A stretch of 5,282 nt of DNA, from positions 1 through 5,282 of the forward strand of contig JAOZTV010000222.1 in the NCBI GenBank assembly GCA_029939015.1, in the 5' to 3' direction. The DNA comes from Candidatus Aminicenantota bacterium (GTDB lineage Bacteria; Acidobacteriota; Aminicenantia; UBA2199). Positions 1 to 5,282 of the stretch are shown here, one piece after another; position 1 is the first letter of the stretch; the number at the start of each line of letters is the position of its first letter. Below the pieces are notes generated by a model that was not told the origin of the DNA, searched no databases, and was given only the letters and a program-made list of their open reading frames with translations. Both the position numbers and the translations under genes were made by a program.

Positions 1-375
1 GCCTCAGTTCCTTACCCAATTAGAGATGATTTTACATTTACCCAGACAGATATAACCAATAGTAATATTGGAACAGAATTAACCATTCCATTTAAAACAA
101 GTTTGCTTTCAATAAGAGGCGGTATGTCTTCAAAAAAACAATTATTCAGTGGCTCAGATGACGAACAGGTAAGGTTGAAAGGATATTCATGTGGTATAGG
201 CTTTGCTCTTGAACGAAAGTTAGTTTTTGATATTGCATTCTTATATGAAAAAGGTATATGGATAGAACAGGCATATTTTCAACCATCAAGTTCTACTACA
301 ACTACAACAGAGACGACTGTTAATTCTAATTACAAAAAAATGGTATTAAAGTTTTCTGTAACCTATAATTTTTAA
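1..375 (+). CDS. C-terminal part of an outer-membrane beta-barrel protein (FadL/OmpP1-like), 5' end outside window
   Basis: The frame is open from base 1 to the TAA at 373-375 and gives 124 residues; the true start lies upstream of the window. The TTG at codon 35 is only the first start-like codon inside a longer frame and should not be taken as the start. The protein shows short alternating polar/hydrophobic strands (around LLSIRGGM, GYSCGIGFALE, LVFDIAFLYEK and KKMVLKFSVTYNF) and ends in phenylalanine, the usual C-terminal signal of outer-membrane barrels. The order 'strand with RGGM, polar turn, GIGFAL, FDIAFLYE' resembles the last strands of FadL/OmpP1/TodX transporters, which pass hydrophobic compounds across the outer membrane. 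A Ser/Thr-rich stretch (codons 96-110, five Thr in a row) sits where an extracellular loop between the last two strands would lie. The barrel assignment is fairly safe; the FadL/OmpP1 family name is inferred from a short fragment. Confidence 0.6.
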   Translation, partial: ASVPYPIRDDFTFTQTDITNSNIGTELTIPFKTSLLSIRGGMSSKKQLFSGSDDEQVRLKGYSCGIGFALERKLVFDIAFLYEKGIWIEQAYFQPSSSTTTTTETTVNSNYKKMVLKFSVTYNF

Positions 376-412
376 ATAATTTTATATAATTAATGAGACT
401 ATTTTTGAACAA

Positions 413-1360
413 ATGATAACAGATATTAATACTACATTTAAAATTGGAAATTTAAAGCTTAAGTACAGAACTGTTCCTGCTCCAATGGCTGGTCTCACAG
501 ATATTGCTTTTAGAAAACTATTAGATGATATTGGCTATATTGGCTATATGGTTTCAGAGATGATATCTGCTGAGGGTTTGATTAGACGTAACGAAAGAAC
601 GTTTGAGATGTTGAGACTTTCTGATTTTAAAACACCTCAATTTATCCAATTATTTGGCTATAATACTGATAGTATTGAAAAAGCAGTGAAAATTATATCA
701 AACGAAACAGCCTTTGATGGAATTGATTTTAATATGGGATGCCCTGCAAGAAAAATTGTAAAAAAAGGTGCTGGTTCTGCCCTATTACAGGATTTGGATA
801 AGGTAAAAGACATTGTTCATAAAATAAAAAATGCAACTCATCTGCCTGTCACTATTAAAGTACGTTTAGGCTTTGGACTTATTGATATTTTCAATATTAT
901 TCAAGTTATCAAAGATGCAGGTGCAGATGCTATCGCCGTTCATTTCAGGTTACGTTCAACCCCCTATTCAATTCCGGCAGACTGGGATTATGCAAAACAA
1001 ATTAAAGACAAAACTGATACAATTTTAATTGGCAATGGAGATATTGCTAATTACCAAACAGCATTGGAAAGATTAAAACTAGTTGATGCTGTTATGATAG
1101 GTAGAGGAGCGATATCAAATCCATTAATTTTTTCAGAAATTGCACAAAAAAAAGATAATAGTGAGCTAAAGGAAGAATTATTCTTAAAACTTATTGACTT
1201 AATCGAACATTATTATATTGAAGACCTTAAACTCCCAAAACTTAAACCATTCATAAAATATCTTATTTCAGAAAGACCAGATGCTAAACCTTTACGATTA
1301 AAATTATATAAAGCAGGTAATATTAGAGAGGCACGTTTAATTTATTTGGACAATATGTAA
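413..1360 (+). CDS. dus: tRNA-dihydrouridine synthase (DUS family)
   Basis: This 315-residue FMN enzyme of the cytoplasm reduces specific uridines in tRNA to dihydrouridine using NAD(P)H. The TIM-barrel signature is complete: APMAGLTDIAFRKLL (residues 23-37), SEMISAEG (48-55), QLFGYN (79-84), DFNMGCPARKIVKKGAGSAL (105-124) with the catalytic Cys110, TIKVRLG with Lys149 (147-153), IGNGDI (206-211) and MIGRGAISNP (228-237) for FMN phosphate binding. A helical tRNA-binding domain follows from about residue 250. Length is normal for the family. The stretch usually written HGRTR reads HFRLR here (177-181), so the subfamily is unclear and I do not assign DusA, DusB or DusC. The ATG at 413 gives a standard N-terminus before the first barrel strand; no convincing Shine-Dalgarno sequence precedes it. 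The gene begins 37 bp after the barrel gene and may be read from the same transcript. It converges on yraN. Confidence 0.95.
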   Translation: MITDINTTFKIGNLKLKYRTVPAPMAGLTDIAFRKLLDDIGYIGYMVSEMISAEGLIRRNERTFEMLRLSDFKTPQFIQLFGYNTDSIEKAVKIISNETAFDGIDFNMGCPARKIVKKGAGSALLQDLDKVKDIVHKIKNATHLPVTIKVRLGFGLIDIFNIIQVIKDAGADAIAVHFRLRSTPYSIPADWDYAKQIKDKTDTILIGNGDIANYQTALERLKLVDAVMIGRGAISNPLIFSEIAQKKDNSELKEELFLKLIDLIEHYYIEDLKLPKLKPFIKYLISERPDAKPLRLKLYKAGNIREARLIYLDNM

Positions 1361-1366
1361 TAGGAT

Positions 1367-1462
1367 ATGATAAAAGGGAAAAGGGGTAAGGGACAAGGCA
1401 GAACTTTTTAATTATTAAGACATTTTGTATGGTTACTTTACCCTTTACTCTGTTTTTATCAT
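1367..1462. repeat. Foldback repeat, copy A
   Basis: This is an imperfect inverted repeat between the convergent dus and yraN genes. The ends are an exact 9-bp inverted pair, ATGATAAAA (1367-1375) and TTTTATCAT (1454-1462). Inside, the purine-rich stretch 1381-1391 (AAGGGGTAAGG) can pair with 1436-1446 (CTTTACCCTTT), counting two G-T wobbles. The middle carries the core CTTTTTAATTATTAAGACAT (1404-1423), which matches copy B in 18 of 20 bases. The layout of G/A-rich left arm, AT core and C/T-rich right arm is the same as in copy B and in the same orientation. The TGA stop of yraN (1461-1459) lies inside the right terminal arm. Membership of one family is inferred from layout plus core; the arms themselves differ in sequence. 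Confidence 0.6.
1381..1457. terminator. Possible two-way terminator between dus and yraN
   Basis: The inner stem of repeat copy A (1381-1391 with 1436-1446) is followed on the plus strand by a run of five T at 1453-1457, which suits termination of dus. On the minus strand the stem is followed by a pyrimidine-rich stretch ending in TTTT (about 1380-1372), less typical. The position between two gene ends that face each other fits a shared terminator. The loop is long (44 nt, partly foldable through the AT core), so this is not a textbook intrinsic terminator. Confidence 0.35.
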
Positions 1463-1833
1463 TCATCCTCATAGGCATTTTCTATATGTTCTATCTCATA
1501 ATCCCCACTTCCATATATTATTGATATGATATCAATTTGCTTATAATAATCTTCATATTTATCATTTTTATTATTAGCAAGGAATGCTTTGAATCCTCTT
1601 ATAAGCCTTTTACCTTTTTTAATATTAACAAACTCTTCCGGAAAGCCATAATCATCACTTTTTCTTGTTTTTACTTCTACAAAACAGATAGTATCGTCTT
1701 TTTCCGCAATAATATCTATTTCAATTCCTATTTTATTATAAGAGGTTTCGATAATTGTATATCCTTTTTCAATTAGATAGTTTACAGCAACTTCTTCGCC
1801 TTCTTTTCCTGAATAATTCCATTTGAATTTCAT
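1459..1833 (-). CDS. yraN: YraN/UPF0102 family predicted nuclease-fold protein
   Basis: A 124-residue protein of the UPF0102 family, small PD-(D/E)XK nuclease-fold proteins of uncertain role that are often linked to DNA processing. The family layout is visible: GKEGEEVAVNYLIEKGYTII (residues 9-28), EIDII (38-42) and FVEVKTR (51-57). Asp40, Glu53 and Lys55 form the expected metal-binding/catalytic set. The closing part QIDIISI...IEHIENAY matches the usual end. The frame stays open 14 codons further upstream to an ATG at 1875, but those codons (MPPCLSASLPFFLT) are a translation of repeat copy B. Family members start just before the GxxGE motif, so I place the start at 1833 (MKFKWNYSGKEGEE). No Shine-Dalgarno sequence is seen at either start. 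Odd points: Ile37 replaces the usual Gly of GEID, and Gln99 replaces the usual Arg before the late Asp. The gene follows the saccharopine dehydrogenase gene by 143 bp of repeat and converges on dus. Confidence 0.88.
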   Translation of the reverse strand: MKFKWNYSGKEGEEVAVNYLIEKGYTIIETSYNKIGIEIDIIAEKDDTICFVEVKTRKSDDYGFPEEFVNIKKGKRLIRGFKAFLANNKNDKYEDYYKQIDIISIIYGSGDYEIEHIENAYEDE

Positions 1834-1840
1834 AGTTAGA

Positions 1841-1992
1841 AAAAAAGGCAAAGAGGCAGAGAGGCAGGGAGGCAAGGAGTATAGACCCTATAAAATATCT
1901 TTTTAATTAATAAGATATCTACTAATATTTCTTTTATTGCTTTACTCATTGCCTCTCTGCCTACTTGCCTATTTATTTACTCTCTGCCTCTT
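1841..1992. repeat. Foldback repeat, copy B, with 8-bp periodic arms
   Basis: The left arm (about 1841-1880) is a degenerate 8-bp tandem array with units such as GAGGCAGA, GAGGCAGG and GAGGCAAG. The right arm (about 1941-1992) is the same kind of array inverted (AGGCAAGT, AGGCAGAG, AGGCAATG, AGTAAAGC when read on the minus strand). Nested pairings are possible: 1851-1863 with 1980-1992 (13 of 13), 1870-1876 with 1964-1970 (7 of 7) and 1877-1881 with 1943-1947 (5 of 5), closing on the core palindrome at 1895-1918. A competing exact 13-nt pairing joins 1854-1866 with 1950-1962. The element fills the gap between the saccharopine dehydrogenase and yraN genes, overlaps the 3' end of the former and would be transcribed between them. 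Its core matches copy A in 18 of 20 bases. Confidence 0.7.
1895..1918. repeat. 24-bp near-perfect palindrome at the core of repeat copy B
   Basis: Eleven of the twelve base pairs match; the only mismatch is T1902 against T1911. The centre is TTAATTAA. The last 20 bases (1899-1918) are the stretch shared with copy A at 1404-1423. It could act as the tip of a hairpin or cruciform, or as a protein-binding site; nothing in the sequence decides between these. Confidence 0.7.
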
Positions 1993-3311
1993 GTTTCCAC
2001 CATTTTAATATCTAACTTTTCTAATTCTTTTAAAACTGGTTCATATATTTCTTTATAGACTGGCCTTTTAACGCCTTTTAATGCAATTTTGCCTTCTGCC
2101 ATAAGCCTAACTCCTATTGCAAGTGGCAAACTGACTGTTCTTGCCATCGAAGTGTCTTTGAAAGGAATACCATAGTCAATTAAGGTAGAAGTTATTTTAT
2201 CTCTTGTTCCGTCTTTATTGATAATAATAAATTTATGTCTCATAACCAGCATGTCTTTTTCGCCATCTTTATAAAACAATTTTTCCTGTAAAATATCTGA
2301 TAAATTATCCAAGAGATTGTCTTTTTTGAGAATTTTATCTTTATCAAATAAACCAAGCCATTCAAACTTCTGCATAATTTTTGAGTCTTGCTCAATATTC
2401 AATTTATTGGCAAGTTTTTCTTTTAAATTTTCGTTTTCTTTACATGATATTAATTTACTAATTATATTATGAAAATTTGAATCTTTTATATCATTTTCTT
2501 TAGTATCATCAACAAGTCCTAGCTCAATTATTTTTAAAAAAGTTTCACACCAGCCAATATTTCTATATGTTCCCCTTTTAACTGTTTTTGATTCTTCAAT
2601 TCCATAAATATCAATATAAGGTAAAGAATCTCTATTTGGATATACTTCTAAATTACCAACACCTTCAACAAGTTCGGTTTCAACAGTTTTTTTTGCAAAA
2701 AGATCCTTGCCTTCTATATCAATTATTTCTCCATTCTCCAAAAACTTAGCAGGATTTCTTGAAGCGAGAACAACACCTTTTGGACTCCATGAAAACTTAT
2801 ATCCAAAGGGATTATCATTGTCATCAGGTGCAGGAAGACCTCCACAATAAGAATAGAAATGTTCTATCTTCCCACCCTCTTTGTGTACCTCATCAATGAT
2901 TTTTTGTGCTGACATATGGTCAATCCCCGGGTCAACACCTATTTCGTTTAAAAACAAAAGACCTTTTTTTTCTGCTTCTTCTCCCAATGCTGCCATTTCT
3001 TCGCTAACATAGGAAGCTGTTGCCATATCCTTATTATTTTTCAAACATAATTTAGCAACCTTTGCATGAAATACCCAGGGCAATAGACTTATTATGATAT
3101 CATGCTTTTTAATATAAGATTCCAATACTTCACTATCGTTGATATCAAAAGATGCCGCTACACCATTATCATAATTCTCTACAAGCTCTTCTGCTCTACT
3201 TAACACAATATCTGTAACAGTAACATTTAATCCTTTATCAAGCAGATAAATGACACCAGGTTTACTAACTAAGCCTGATCCCAATACTAGAATTTTGTTT
3301 TTTTTATACAT
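1977..3311 (-). CDS. Saccharopine dehydrogenase, L-glutamate-forming (Lys9/AASS C-terminal type)
   Basis: This 444-residue cytoplasmic enzyme oxidises saccharopine to L-glutamate and 2-aminoadipate 6-semialdehyde with NAD(P)+, or runs in reverse in lysine synthesis. It is like yeast Lys9 and the C-terminal half of plant/animal LKR/SDH. Visible motifs: Rossmann GSGLVSKPG (residues 11-19), SLLPWVFH (75-82), ATASYVSEEM (97-106), NEIGVDPGIDH (122-132), SYCGGLPAPDDNDNPFGYKF (154-173) with SWSPKGV (174-180), YPNRDSLPY (224-232), RGTYRNIGW (246-254), LVMRHKF (355-361) and TSMARTVSLPLAIG (387-400). The length suits a complete stand-alone enzyme. The ATG at 3311 has GGAG seven bases upstream. The gene starts 22 bp after the reductase gene, so the two surely work together. 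The last residues (RGRE) and the TAA are encoded by the purine arm of repeat copy B, so the original C-terminus may have differed slightly. Whether it prefers NAD or NADP cannot be read with certainty. Confidence 0.93.
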   Translation of the reverse strand: MYKKNKILVLGSGLVSKPGVIYLLDKGLNVTVTDIVLSRAEELVENYDNGVAASFDINDSEVLESYIKKHDIIISLLPWVFHAKVAKLCLKNNKDMATASYVSEEMAALGEEAEKKGLLFLNEIGVDPGIDHMSAQKIIDEVHKEGGKIEHFYSYCGGLPAPDDNDNPFGYKFSWSPKGVVLASRNPAKFLENGEIIDIEGKDLFAKKTVETELVEGVGNLEVYPNRDSLPYIDIYGIEESKTVKRGTYRNIGWCETFLKIIELGLVDDTKENDIKDSNFHNIISKLISCKENENLKEKLANKLNIEQDSKIMQKFEWLGLFDKDKILKKDNLLDNLSDILQEKLFYKDGEKDMLVMRHKFIIINKDGTRDKITSTLIDYGIPFKDTSMARTVSLPLAIGVRLMAEGKIALKGVKRPVYKEIYEPVLKELEKLDIKMVETRGRE

Positions 3312-3318
3312 TAGAAAT

Positions 3319-3322
3319 CTCC
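3319..3322 (-). promoter_or_regulatory. Ribosome binding site of the saccharopine dehydrogenase gene
   Basis: GGAG on the minus strand, seven bases before the ATG at 3311, in the 22-bp gap after the reductase gene. It supports this start and separate translation of the two enzymes. Confidence 0.7.
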
Positions 3323-3333
3323 ACTTATTTTTA

Positions 3334-4698
3334 TTATTTCAAAAAATCTTTCATATACTCGTAATCTTTAGTAAATTGTCCATTCTGAAGGATAAGCCCT
3401 TTTTTAATTGGCTCTGGCAAGTCTAATTCATCAAAATTGGCATCAAAATCAGCTGAAGCTATCCCATTGATAAAATCTTTTAATACTTCAGAAAAAGCCA
3501 TAGAGGATTCTTTGGGAAACTCACATGGTAAATTATCAACAGCCATTACAGTAACACCAAGCCTGCTGACACCATCTTCATACCTGTCTTCTTTTGCAAA
3601 ATATGTAAATGATGGTTTATCCGGCATAGTGGCTTCTTTTGTAATCTCTATAGATCCATTAATATCACAGCTTATATCGCCTACGACCTTTAGATTAAGA
3701 TTTGATCTGATAATTGTATCTCTTTTCAGATATTCCTTTGTAACTAATCTTGGATAATCCTCTGTCCAATAAATACAATTAACAAGTATTGATAAATTCT
3801 TTAAATTAGTTTCAAATTTTGATTCATATTTATATGGATTATCATAATAATCCTGCAAGTCAAACTTCTGATTATGCATATTATCATCACTATAATCAGG
3901 TTTTTTATTTTCCTCTACTCTATATTCCTCTTTAAGCTGAACAAGGTCTTCCTCCTTGAAAATAACTTTATAAATATTATAATTATCATTCGTGAAATTT
4001 TCATAATTAACATCAATAATATAAGGAGATATTATTTTAAATGGCAATAGATCAAATATCTCCTGAGCCCCTCTTGAAACATTACCATAACCTGTAAACC
4101 CAACTATTAGAGGTGCTATATCAGACGGATATCCATTTTCTTCAATTTCTTCACCAATGATTTTTATCTCCGCCTTTGCCTGTTCAAGCGATTCATATTC
4201 ATAAGCCTGCTTAATTTTTTCAAAAGGTGTATAATAACCCATTAATTTTAATTTTTGTCCATAGGCATAGAGAGTTTCAATCATACCGGCAAGACCTGCA
4301 TATCTACCAAAGAATATTAATCTTTTATTATTCTCATCTACAATTGTCTCGTAATCAATTAAATTTACCTTTAGTTCTATAAGTCTTTTAAGCATATCAA
4401 TATTATATGATTGACCCTTAATCGTATGCGAGAACATAATATATGTTTTATTCTCCTCATAAAAATCAATTGGCATTTCTTTTACACCAATTACAATATC
4501 AGCTGTAGAAACATCATCAGAAATTATTGCATTTGCTTTTTTATACTCATTATCTGAATAAATTCTTAAACTTGAAGGTTGAACAATAAATTCAATGCCA
4601 AATTCTTTATTTAGCTCCATAATATGCTCTGGAATAAGCGCAACACGCCGTTCCCATTTGTTTTTATCTTCCAGCCTAATTGCAATTTTTTTTTTCAT
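3334..4698 (-). CDS. Lysine-ketoglutarate reductase, saccharopine-forming (AASS N-terminal / Lys1-related)
   Basis: This 454-residue cytoplasmic enzyme condenses L-lysine with 2-oxoglutarate and reduces the product to saccharopine with NAD(P)H. It matches the N-terminal half of plant/animal LKR/SDH. Visible motifs: IRLEDKNKWERRVALIPEH (residues 7-25), VQPSSLRIYSD (39-49), VIGVKEMP (69-76), YIMFSHTIKGQSYN (86-99), LIDYE (113-117), FFGRYAGLAGMIETL (129-143), Rossmann VGFTGYGNVSRGAQ (199-212), LVNCIYWTEDYPRL (305-318), GDISCDINGSIE (340-351) and MAVDNLPCEFPKESS (385-399). Lys73 and His91 fall where yeast Lys1 has its catalytic Lys/His pair. The region around 255-295 is rich in charged residues and Asn/Tyr and looks variable. 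The ATG at 4698 has GAGGT five bases upstream. The codons after the ATG contain ten A in a row. The gene lies between arfB (42 bp) and saccharopine dehydrogenase (22 bp). No semialdehyde dehydrogenase or lysine transporter is in view, so degradation versus synthesis is not settled. Confidence 0.93.
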   Translation of the reverse strand: MKKKIAIRLEDKNKWERRVALIPEHIMELNKEFGIEFIVQPSSLRIYSDNEYKKANAIISDDVSTADIVIGVKEMPIDFYEENKTYIMFSHTIKGQSYNIDMLKRLIELKVNLIDYETIVDENNKRLIFFGRYAGLAGMIETLYAYGQKLKLMGYYTPFEKIKQAYEYESLEQAKAEIKIIGEEIEENGYPSDIAPLIVGFTGYGNVSRGAQEIFDLLPFKIISPYIIDVNYENFTNDNYNIYKVIFKEEDLVQLKEEYRVEENKKPDYSDDNMHNQKFDLQDYYDNPYKYESKFETNLKNLSILVNCIYWTEDYPRLVTKEYLKRDTIIRSNLNLKVVGDISCDINGSIEITKEATMPDKPSFTYFAKEDRYEDGVSRLGVTVMAVDNLPCEFPKESSMAFSEVLKDFINGIASADFDANFDELDLPEPIKKGLILQNGQFTKDYEYMKDFLK

Positions 4699-4703
4699 CT
4701 TTT

Positions 4704-4708
4704 ACCTC
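4704..4708 (-). promoter_or_regulatory. Ribosome binding site of the lysine-ketoglutarate reductase gene
   Basis: GAGGT on the minus strand, five bases before the ATG at 4698. It is the strongest Shine-Dalgarno match in the window and supports the chosen start. It is followed by AAAAG, the ATG and a ten-A run. Confidence 0.7.
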
Positions 4709-4740
4709 AGGGAGTAATGTATCAAATCGTTAATTAATAG

Positions 4741-5193
4741 TCAATATTCTTCGCTATTAAACTTTATTTTTTTTCTATATTCTTTTGTTTTTTTTCTATT
4801 TTTTTTCTTCTGAATTCTTTTTTCAATAGAATTTCGAGATGGTCTTGTTGCAAATCTTTTTTTAGGTTCAATAGATGCCTCAAATATCAAGTCCTTTAAC
4901 CTGTCAAGTGCGTCTTTCCTATTTTGTTCCTGTGTCCTGAACCGACTTGCCTTTATAATAAGAAACAGAGGGATAGCATCCATATCCTTATCCCAGACTA
5001 TTTTTTTTCCAGCAATTTTCAACAATCTTGTCAAAACATTTTCAGGGATAGAATTACAATCTTTAATATTAAATTTCAACAAAACAGCAGTTGCAACCTT
5101 ATTAACATTCTGCCCACCCGGACCGGATGAACGAATAAATTCTTCCTTTATAAGATCTTCATCAATTTCAATTTCATCAGTAATTTTTATCAT
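4741..5193 (-). CDS. arfB: Alternative ribosome-rescue factor / peptidyl-tRNA hydrolase ArfB (YaeJ)
   Basis: A 150-residue protein of the class I release factor catalytic fold. ArfB enters ribosomes stalled on broken mRNA and releases the peptide from the P-site tRNA. The GPGGQNVNK motif (residues 24-32; catalytic GGQ at 26-28) is present, followed by TAVLLKFNI and KASRFRTQEQNRKDALDRL (81-99). The C-terminal tail (about 111-143) is very basic (KKRFATRPSR, EKRIQKKKNRKKTKEYRKK), as expected for the part of ArfB that lies in the empty mRNA channel. Length is close to E. coli ArfB (about 140), and the stop-codon-reading domains of RF1/RF2 are absent. The start MIKITDEIEID is the usual one for the family, although no Shine-Dalgarno sequence precedes it. 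It is the first gene of the minus-strand series in this window; no functional link to lysine metabolism is evident. The tail codons contain several long A runs. Confidence 0.93.
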   Translation of the reverse strand: MIKITDEIEIDEDLIKEEFIRSSGPGGQNVNKVATAVLLKFNIKDCNSIPENVLTRLLKIAGKKIVWDKDMDAIPLFLIIKASRFRTQEQNRKDALDRLKDLIFEASIEPKKRFATRPSRNSIEKRIQKKKNRKKTKEYRKKIKFNSEEY

Positions 5194-5282
5194 TTCTATA
5201 ATAATTTATCATAAAAAAAAATTTAAAGCAAAAATTTTCATAAATGTGCCTGTCAAATATAAGAAATATTCTGTTTTTATTT
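5194..5282 (-). promoter_or_regulatory. AT-rich upstream region of arfB with weak promoter candidates
   Basis: On the minus strand a perfect TTGACA occurs at 5256-5251, but no good -10 box lies 16-18 bp downstream; a TATGAT nearer the gene (5214-5209) lacks a matching -35. On the plus strand TTTTCA (5235-5240) and TATAAG (5258-5263) are 17 bp apart and could drive a gene beyond the right edge. A promoter for arfB is expected here if no minus-strand gene lies just outside, but the exact site is uncertain. Confidence 0.3.

Noticed and set aside
385..390. TATAAT before dus as a promoter -10 box
   Set aside because: No acceptable -35 hexamer lies 16-19 bp upstream, and such hexamers are common in DNA this AT-rich.
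1537..1776. 79-codon plus-strand frame rich in Phe and Ile
   Set aside because: It is antisense to yraN and has no recognisable motif; the composition follows from the AT-rich Lys/Glu codons opposite.
1841..1992. CRISPR-like array
   Set aside because: The repeat units are degenerate 8-mers without unique spacers and are inverted around a centre; no cas gene is present.
3437..3757. 106-codon plus-strand frame
   Set aside because: It is fully antisense to the well-supported reductase gene, and the protein has no family features.
3334..4698. Alanine dehydrogenase or transhydrogenase alpha subunit
   Set aside because: The N-terminal fold is related, but the WERRVALIPEH, FSHTIKGQ and FGRYAGLAGM motifs are those of lysine-ketoglutarate reductase, and the neighbour is saccharopine dehydrogenase.
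4924..5130. 68-codon plus-strand frame
   Set aside because: It lies antisense to arfB over its conserved GGQ region and has no features of its own.
4741..5193. Truncated peptide release factor RF1/RF2
   Set aside because: The protein starts just before the GGQ domain and ends in the long basic tail typical of ArfB, so it looks complete rather than truncated.

Overview
The window is AT-rich chromosomal DNA (about 30% GC by eye) from a Gram-negative bacterium. The Gram-negative reading rests on the C-terminal part of what looks like an outer-membrane beta-barrel at the left edge. The phylum cannot be fixed from the sequence. The gene set and base composition would suit AT-rich lineages such as Deferribacterota, Spirochaetota or Cloacimonadota, but that is a guess. 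No tRNA, rRNA, transposase, CRISPR array or phage gene is visible.

Left part, plus strand: the 3' end of a FadL/OmpP1-like barrel gene (1-375) is followed 37 bp later by a complete tRNA-dihydrouridine synthase gene (413-1360). Right part, minus strand, read from right to left: arfB (ribosome rescue hydrolase, 5193-4741), a stand-alone lysine-ketoglutarate reductase (4698-3334), a stand-alone saccharopine dehydrogenase (3311-1977) and a yraN/UPF0102 nuclease-like gene (1833-1459). arfB, the reductase and the dehydrogenase are separated by only 42 and 22 bp and probably share a transcript. yraN lies 143 bp further on and converges with the dus gene.

The two middle genes are the clearest functional unit. 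The reductase joins lysine and 2-oxoglutarate into saccharopine, and the dehydrogenase splits saccharopine into glutamate and aminoadipate semialdehyde (or the pair runs in reverse). They stand in the same order as the two halves of the fused plant and animal enzyme.

The least ordinary content is non-coding. Two related foldback repeats flank yraN, at about 1367-1462 and 1841-1992. Each has a purine-rich left arm, an AT core sharing 18 of 20 bases with the other copy, and a pyrimidine-rich right arm. Copy A sits between the convergent dus and yraN genes and may serve as a two-way terminator. Copy B supplies the last codons and stop of the saccharopine dehydrogenase gene and creates a false upstream start for yraN. 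I see no convincing new multi-gene system here; the repeat family is the item most worth following up.
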